Position numbers and translations under genes: made by a program. This document shows positions 59,224-64,000 of a DNA stretch of 64,000 bases, one piece after another. How positions within the stretch are numbered: position 1 is the stretch's first letter; the number at the start of each line of letters is the position of its first letter. The stretch comes from Pedobacter punctiformis (GTDB lineage Bacteria; Bacteroidota; Bacteroidia; Sphingobacteriales; Sphingobacteriaceae): NCBI RefSeq assembly GCF_027213715.1, contig NZ_JAPWGM010000001.1, positions 496,001 through 560,000 of the forward strand. Reading direction: 5' to 3'. The notes under the pieces are model-generated. The model was not told the origin of the DNA, made no database searches, and saw nothing but the letters and a program-made list of their open reading frames with translations.

Positions 59224-59700
59224 ATGCTTAAAAAAGACAATTCCAATTTAGAAATTGACAACCTGGACATTGATATATTGAAACAATTAATGCAGGATGC
59301 CACTAAACCTTATACAGAAATTGCAAAAGATTTGATTGTTTCGGGTGGCACTATACATGTAAGAATGAAAAAATTACATGAGATGGGTATTATTAAAGGC
59401 TCACATTTAATCATCGACCCACAGAAGGCGGGTTACGATATCTGTGCTTTTCTGGGTATTTATTTAGAAAAAGGGATTCAGTATAAGGATGCAGTTGCTC
59501 AATTGAGTAAAATTAAAGAAGTAGTAGAATTACATTACACTACCGGGGCATATAGTATGTTTGCCAAAATTATCTGCAGAGATACGAATCACCTGCGTCA
59601 TGTATTGAATGAAGAGATACAGGCTGTTAATGGCATCCAACGTACAGAAACGTTAATCTCGTTAGAAGAAAGTATTAAAAGACAAATAGAATTGGGATAG
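59224..59700 (+). CDS. Lrp/AsnC family transcriptional regulator
   Basis: DNA-binding regulator of 158 residues. A winged helix-turn-helix at about 15-60 (NLDIDILKQLMQDATKPYTEIAKDLIVSGGTIHVRMKKLHEMGII) is followed by the RAM ligand and oligomerisation domain (about 75-150: GYDICAFLGIYLEKG, KEVVELHYTTGAYSMFAKIICRD). Family members respond to amino acids and act as octamers. It is divergent from the tRNA-like RNA unit, with 70 bases between the promoter and its ATG, so it could influence that unit; this is inference. Single gene. Confidence 0.93.
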   Translation: MLKKDNSNLEIDNLDIDILKQLMQDATKPYTEIAKDLIVSGGTIHVRMKKLHEMGIIKGSHLIIDPQKAGYDICAFLGIYLEKGIQYKDAVAQLSKIKEVVELHYTTGAYSMFAKIICRDTNHLRHVLNEEIQAVNGIQRTETLISLEESIKRQIELG

Positions 59701-59790
59701 TGTTTAAGATTAAAGCGGAAATACTAAAGTGAAAATTTAGCCTGGTGTGGTATCTGGTCTTAAATAATTATACTACAGCAGCCATTTAGA

Positions 59791-59848
59791 CCCGATTGCA
59801 ACGGTATCCCCCGATTTTTTCAATCGGGGATTAAGTGCAAAGCGGGAA
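59791..59848. repeat. Dispersed hairpin repeat, copy 2
   Basis: GATTGCAACGGTATC (59794-59808) is followed by a CCCCGATT/AATCGGGG hairpin (59809-59829) and a GCAAAGCGGGAAG tail. The same three blocks occur at 15235-15290 with changed but still paired stem bases. Confidence 0.6.
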
Positions 59849-59951
59849 GAAATTTTAATCATTGCTCTATCTCTGCTCTCCAAATCCAGAATAACATGCT
59901 TAGGCTCCAATCAGATTGCCCCAGTTACGCAAAAAGAGTGAAGACAGAAAC

Positions 59952-62060
59952 CTATTTTAACAACTGATAAGCAACTAATGCAGCAAGATAGGCCATGGTT
60001 GTCATATAAGCCAGCTGAATTACGGGCCATTTCCATCCTTTTGTTTCTCGGTATACAATGGCAACCGTACTCATGCATTGCATAGCGAAAGCGTAGAAAA
60101 GCATTAAGGATATACCTGCTGCAAATGAGTAAACGGGCAAACCGGTTTTGCTATTTACAGAAGCAGCCATTCTTTCTCTTATGGTCGTGCTATCTTCCCC
60201 TCCGCCATCTACACTATAAATGGTAGCCATAGTACCAACAAAGGCTTCCCTTGCAGCGAAAGAGGTGATTAAGCCTATGCCTATCTTCCAATCGTAACCA
60301 AGCGGGCGTATTGCAGGTTCAATAAAATGACCAAGAATACCAACATAAGAATTTTCAAGTTTCTCTGTCGCCACTAAAGTTTTTATGTGGTCTGTATTTT
60401 TTGTGGTATCTGTTAAAGCAGATTCGTATTTTTTATCAATATTCTCAAAACGGTTTCCCGGTCCAAAAGATGCCATCACCCAAAGTATAATCGAAATGGC
60501 GATAATTACCTTACCGGCTTCAAAAACAAATGTTTTAGATTTCTCGTACATGGTATAGAAAACATTTTTCCATCTTGGCATGCGGTAAACCGGTAGTTCC
60601 ATAATGAAATAAGATTTTTCTTTTGATTTAATTACAACCTTCATTACCCACGCCACTAAAACCGCGGCAACGAAGCTCACCAGGTACATAACCATTAATG
60701 CCAGTCCCTGGATGTTTACAATACCCATAATATTTCTGGAAGGTATTATAATTGAAATTAAGAGGATATAAACCGGTAACCTTGCCGAACAGCTTATTAA
60801 AGGGGTAACCATAATGGTAATCATCCTGTCTTTCCAGTTTTCGATATTTCTTGCGGCCATTATGGAAGGAACTGCACAGGCTAAACCTCCAATCATAGGC
60901 ACTACCGACTTACCGTTAAGACCAACCTTACTCATAATTTTATCCATCATAAAGGTTACCCTGGCCATGTAGCCGGTGTCTTCCAAAATGGAGATAAATG
61001 CAAATAATATGGCGATTTGAGGGATAAAGACAAAAATACCGCCTAAACCGGCCACTACACCATCCAGTAAAAGATCGGTTAGCATACCTGCGGGCAAGTA
61101 TTCGTGCCCGGAAGAGGTAATCCAGCCAAAACCCGTTTCAATCCAGGCCATTGGATAGGATGACCAGGCAAATATGGCATTAAAAATGATGAATAAAATA
61201 AGCAGGAAAATGGCAAAGCCCCAAACTTTATGCGTTAAAACGGCGTCCAGTTTATCGCTGAATGAAAACTTTTTAGCGGTGCCTTTATCAATAACCACAT
61301 CTGATAAGATGGTACCTAAATGTTTATAGCGGGCAATGGTTTCGGCGGCTTGTGCTTTAGAGGATTCGAAATGATGGGATTGTTCAATCTCTTCAATTTC
61401 TAACTGATCTTTTTCATCAAAAAAAGTTAAATGTTCATGCTGATGCAAAACCTGCAACGCATAATAATTATTATCTGTATTTATTCTTTCTTTTATGGCA
61501 TTAATAGCTTCTGGAGCAAGGAAATGAAGATCGACTTCATTAATCTGGGTGGCTATTTTAGTTGTATTGGCTATTGCTTCTTTTAATTTATCAAGACCTA
61601 TATTGTTTCTGGCCGAGATGTTTACCACCTGAACACCCAGTTTTCCGGCGAGCTTATCGGTATTAATTTCAATGCCTTGTTTGGTTGATAAATCTACCAT
61701 ATTTAAGGCAAGAATCATTGGGATTCCCAGATCGGCAACCTGAGAATATAAAAGCATATTACGTTTCAGGTTGGATGCATCGGTAACTAAAACGATAACG
61801 TCGGGATGGCTACTATTGCCTTTATCGGCCAAAACCTGAAAAACGATACTCTCATCATTACTTTTTGGATACAAACTGTATGTACCGGGTAAATCGATAA
61901 TTTCGGCTTCTTTGTCTCCGCTAAGTTTTGCAACACCTGTTTTCTTATCTACAGTAATGCCTGGAAAATTTCCTATTTTTTGATTTAACCCTGTTAAACG
62001 GTTAAAGAGAGTAGATTTACCTGTATTGGGATTTCCAACTAACGCAACTTTAATATCCAA
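59952..62060 (-). CDS. feoB: Ferrous iron transport protein B
   Basis: Inner membrane Fe(II) transporter of 702 residues. The N-terminal G domain has G1 GNPNTGKST (9-17), G3 DLPGTYSLYP (near 57) and G4 NMVD, followed by a helical regulatory domain, then about ten membrane segments with the paired Gate motifs (VVPMIGGLACAVPSIMAAR, ITSFAAREAFVGTMATIYS). Large loop insertions near 560-600 and 640 are polar. It follows feoA by 10 bases. Iron control is expected from the Fur-like box upstream of feoA. Confidence 0.96.
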   Translation of the reverse strand: MDIKVALVGNPNTGKSTLFNRLTGLNQKIGNFPGITVDKKTGVAKLSGDKEAEIIDLPGTYSLYPKSNDESIVFQVLADKGNSSHPDVIVLVTDASNLKRNMLLYSQVADLGIPMILALNMVDLSTKQGIEINTDKLAGKLGVQVVNISARNNIGLDKLKEAIANTTKIATQINEVDLHFLAPEAINAIKERINTDNNYYALQVLHQHEHLTFFDEKDQLEIEEIEQSHHFESSKAQAAETIARYKHLGTILSDVVIDKGTAKKFSFSDKLDAVLTHKVWGFAIFLLILFIIFNAIFAWSSYPMAWIETGFGWITSSGHEYLPAGMLTDLLLDGVVAGLGGIFVFIPQIAILFAFISILEDTGYMARVTFMMDKIMSKVGLNGKSVVPMIGGLACAVPSIMAARNIENWKDRMITIMVTPLISCSARLPVYILLISIIIPSRNIMGIVNIQGLALMVMYLVSFVAAVLVAWVMKVVIKSKEKSYFIMELPVYRMPRWKNVFYTMYEKSKTFVFEAGKVIIAISIILWVMASFGPGNRFENIDKKYESALTDTTKNTDHIKTLVATEKLENSYVGILGHFIEPAIRPLGYDWKIGIGLITSFAAREAFVGTMATIYSVDGGGEDSTTIRERMAASVNSKTGLPVYSFAAGISLMLFYAFAMQCMSTVAIVYRETKGWKWPVIQLAYMTTMAYLAALVAYQLLK

Positions 62061-62070
62061 ACCAGCTTAT

Positions 62071-62286
62071 TTATTGAATGATAATAACTTCGGCCTCACT
62101 TTTACGTAAGCAAAGTTGATAGCCCGCCACACGAATGGCCATCGGATCGCCAAGTGGAGCAAAACGCTCTACTTCTACAACTTCGCCCGGCAAGCAGCCC
62201 ATTTCCATCAGTTTAACCGACATTTCCAAATCTGTAAATGCCACTATTGTTCCTGTTTGCCCAACCTTTAAATGCGAAAGTTTCAT
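62071..62286 (-). CDS. feoA: Ferrous iron transport protein A
   Basis: Small cytoplasmic SH3-like protein of 71 residues required for FeoB function. MKLSHLKVGQTGTIVAFTDLEMSVKLMEMGCLPGEVVEVERFAPLGDPMAIRVAGYQLCLRKSEAEVIII is the complete FeoA fold; shown here by its start LSHLKVGQTGTIV and the LMEMGCLPGEVVEV and GYQLCLRKSEA blocks. It leads feoAB. A Fur-type box lies 30 bases upstream. Confidence 0.95.
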   Translation of the reverse strand: MKLSHLKVGQTGTIVAFTDLEMSVKLMEMGCLPGEVVEVERFAPLGDPMAIRVAGYQLCLRKSEAEVIIIQ

Positions 62287-62315
62287 GTGCTAAATTTGTC
62301 GCAAGTTAACCTTTC

Positions 62316-62335
62316 TTTAGATTTATTCCAAATAA
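62316..62335. promoter_or_regulatory. Candidate Fur-type operator of feoAB
   Basis: TTTAGATTTATTCCAAATAA lies 30-49 bases upstream of the feoA start, matching the siderophore receptor operator at 1421-1440 in 18 of 20 positions. It overlaps the likely promoter (TTATTTGG on the minus strand). Confidence 0.65.
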
Positions 62336-62411
62336 GATAAATCATCCTAAACTAAAGTTTTACCAGCCGAGTCATGAATCGGTAGAAGTGTATGCAAAAA
62401 GTTATGTATGC

Positions 62412-62442
62412 AAAAGAGGCTCATTAAAAACGAGCCTCTTTT
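62412..62442 (-). terminator. Terminator of the beta-barrel protein gene
   Basis: AAAAGAGGCTC pairs with GAGCCTCTTTT (62412-62422 with 62432-62442); on the minus strand it ends in TTTTGC, 18 bases after the stop codon. A GTATGCAAAA direct repeat (62390-62399 and 62406-62415) lies beside it. Confidence 0.82.
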
Positions 62443-62459
62443 ATTATTTGAAATACAAA

Positions 62460-64000
62460 TTACATTCTCATGCGCATGCCACCACCGTTGCCCCCACCAC
62501 GTTGTCCGGGCATTTGCATATCAGAGCCCATGTTTCTGCCCCCAATACGGGTTAATGAATAGGTGAACGATAACATGTAGTAACGTTTTAATACATTATA
62601 ATTTAAATCCGTTATAGAAGTACCTGAAGTTGTTCTTGAAATTCCTGAGTTTTGATTTAAAGCATCGTTTACAGAGAATTTAAATGTTCCGCGGTTTTTA
62701 AAGAACTGACGGCTGATATACGGGTTCAGGATTGTGTATTCCCGATTGTATAAATCGCCTCCACCAAAATTTCTAAAGTAATCTATATCCAGTGCAAGTC
62801 GGATATTGGCCGGAAGCACATAACTGATATCAAAACTTGGGTTAATGGTATAATATTGTGTATTAGCCGATTGTTGAGCGGAGAAAGTTGAATGGGTATA
62901 ACTTCCGGTAATACCGCCTGTTAAATCAAACTTATCTACGTTTGTTACCAATTTATAACCGTTAGATATGGTATAACTGTTGGTTATATTTTTGGTTGGA
63001 ATACTAGAACCCACCGGTGTAATGAAGTTTACATTTCTGCTGTAAGATCCATTTCCTGAAATGTTAAGGGTTAATTTACGCTCGGCCATTAAAGGTAAAG
63101 ACCAGGTTGCATTTGCGTTACCTGAATAAACGCCATCAACATTTATATAACCTACCTCCTGTTTACCACCTGCAAGTGGTCTAACACTATTACCAATACT
63201 GTTAAAGGTTTGGGTTAAATTTATACCCGCAAAGAAAAACCGACCGGTTTCAATATTAAAATTGTTAAAATTGATTCTCAATTGGTTATTAAAAGATGGT
63301 TTTAAATTAGGGTTACCAACATAAGAAGTATTCGAATTGGTATTATCCGGTATAGGTTGAATCTGATCGATAGAAGGCTGATTAGTAGAACCGCGATAAT
63401 TAATAAATAAACGTTTACGGTTACTGAAATTATACCTGAACTGTGCCGAAGGCGTAATGTTTATAAAATTTTGTGTACGTCTGAGCCCCGTGGTCAGGTT
63501 TGTATTTACCCTATTGGTTTGTTGCGCTGCAACGCCAATATTCCAGTTGTATTTTTTCTCGGTTGTAGTAAAACTTAACCCTGCTGCATTGGTTAAAGTA
63601 CGGTTGTTATAAATATTTGAATAGTAATCATCCAATAAATCATATTGCAGTGTAAGCGGATTATAATTATACACGTCGCGTTGCGAATCGTTGTTAGAAT
63701 AACCGTTTTGATAATTAAACTCCAGGCTTAAAGTTTTATTCAATGGTTCCGTATAAACAAGTCTGGTTGTATTATTGATAGAATGACTATTGGTATTATT
63801 TAACTGATTGGTTAATGGATATGTTGTAATCCCTGCCAACATAATTGTATCCTGCCTGAAGTTCAGGTTAGTACCATCATTATCGTTAATATTAGTGTTA
63901 ACATTTAAGGATAAAGTACGCCCTCTGCGTTTAAAACTTTTTCTAACCAATAAATTATTGCTAATTGCGGGTGTAGAGGCACTGGTTGTATTTCGTTGAA
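62460..64000 (-). CDS. Outer membrane beta-barrel family protein, C-terminal part
   Basis: The gene enters from beyond the right edge; 513 residues are visible and the frame is open to 64000, so the TTG at 63950 is not a real start. The sequence is a TonB-receptor-like beta-barrel rich in Asn, Tyr, Thr and aromatic strands (LSLEFNYQNGYSNN, FRYNFSNRKRLFINYRGSTNQPSIDQIQPIPDNTN, NPNLKPSFNNQLRINFNNF), typical of the OMP_b-brl_3 family. The NPNLKPS segment is conserved there. The end is unusual: a Gly/Met/Arg tail (RGGGNGGGMRMRM) instead of a terminal aromatic. The ligand is unknown. Adjacent to feoAB but separated by a terminator. Confidence 0.85.
   Translation of the reverse strand, partial: QRNTTSASTPAISNNLLVRKSFKRRGRTLSLNVNTNINDNDGTNLNFRQDTIMLAGITTYPLTNQLNNTNSHSINNTTRLVYTEPLNKTLSLEFNYQNGYSNNDSQRDVYNYNPLTLQYDLLDDYYSNIYNNRTLTNAAGLSFTTTEKKYNWNIGVAAQQTNRVNTNLTTGLRRTQNFINITPSAQFRYNFSNRKRLFINYRGSTNQPSIDQIQPIPDNTNSNTSYVGNPNLKPSFNNQLRINFNNFNIETGRFFFAGINLTQTFNSIGNSVRPLAGGKQEVGYINVDGVYSGNANATWSLPLMAERKLTLNISGNGSYSRNVNFITPVGSSIPTKNITNSYTISNGYKLVTNVDKFDLTGGITGSYTHSTFSAQQSANTQYYTINPSFDISYVLPANIRLALDIDYFRNFGGGDLYNREYTILNPYISRQFFKNRGTFKFSVNDALNQNSGISRTTSGTSITDLNYNVLKRYYMLSFTYSLTRIGGRNMGSDMQMPGQRGGGNGGGMRMRM

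Noticed and set aside
63808-63999. A 63-codon plus-strand frame at the right edge
   Set aside because: It is antisense to the beta-barrel gene, whose frame and strand pattern are clearly coding.

Overview
The window is bacterial chromosome from a low-GC member of the Bacteroidota, most likely Sphingobacteriaceae and close to Pedobacter. The support is: SusC/Oar-type and siderophore TonB receptors with N-terminal carboxypeptidase-regulatory domains, the Bacteroidota-specific IPExxxVDY, DUF6600 and DUF6607 families, weak ribosome binding sites, and many promoters of the TTTG-N19/20-TAnnTTTG type. No phage, plasmid, CRISPR array or large island is visible. Gene content is mostly core chromosome with a few small mobile or repeat-borne inserts.

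Layout. 1-6.9 kb: a partial gene at the left edge, a DUF4397 lipoprotein, then an iron-uptake cluster (siderophore TonB receptor, DUF4198 protein, PepSY membrane protein, DUF6607 protein) with two Fur-like operators around its promoter. 6.9-14 kb: secreted M28 peptidase, flavin oxidoreductase, methyltransferase, beta-CASP nuclease, YtxH protein, HAD phosphatase and a Gln/Arg-rich DUF6600 envelope protein. 14-24 kb: RsmI-like methyltransferase, nadD-gmk-yicC, an acyltransferase, the acpP-fabF-rnc operon, pyk and tRNA-Ser(GGA). 24-30 kb: small enzymes, a secreted GH3 hydrolase, a thioredoxin-like protein, a TatD-type hydrolase and tcdA. 30-37 kb: a DUF559 nuclease framed by palindromes, an AddAB-like helicase/nuclease pair, and a RAYT transposase with REP-like palindromes. 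37-46.6 kb: acetyltransferase, VOC protein, pdhB, DUF1801 protein, tex, then rplM-rpsI-rpsB and tsf. 46.6-57.5 kb: an O-antigen ligase-like protein, nagA, a secreted class II cyclic nucleotide phosphodiesterase, an Oar-like receptor with a lipoprotein, and pyrH and frr. 57.5-64 kb: LacI and Lrp regulators around a tandem pair of tRNA-like RNA genes, then feoAB and a partial outer membrane beta-barrel protein.

How the genes work together. Iron is one theme: the siderophore receptor cluster at the left end and feoAB at the right end share a near-identical 20-bp operator, so one Fur-type regulator probably controls both. Translation and nucleotide supply is another: rplM-rpsI-rpsB, tsf, pyrH, frr, gmk, nadD. 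DNA repair is represented by the AddAB-like pair.

The most unusual item is a minus-strand transcription unit at about 58.68-59.15 kb. It has its own promoter and terminator and carries two class II tRNA-like RNAs of 108 and 144 nt. They have canonical D, T and acceptor arms, variable regions of 39 and 75 nt, and an identical 17-nt anticodon arm with a non-canonical loop that contains an anti-Shine-Dalgarno-like CCTCCTT. Base changes between the copies compensate each other in three helices, which argues for a maintained structure rather than decayed tRNA genes.
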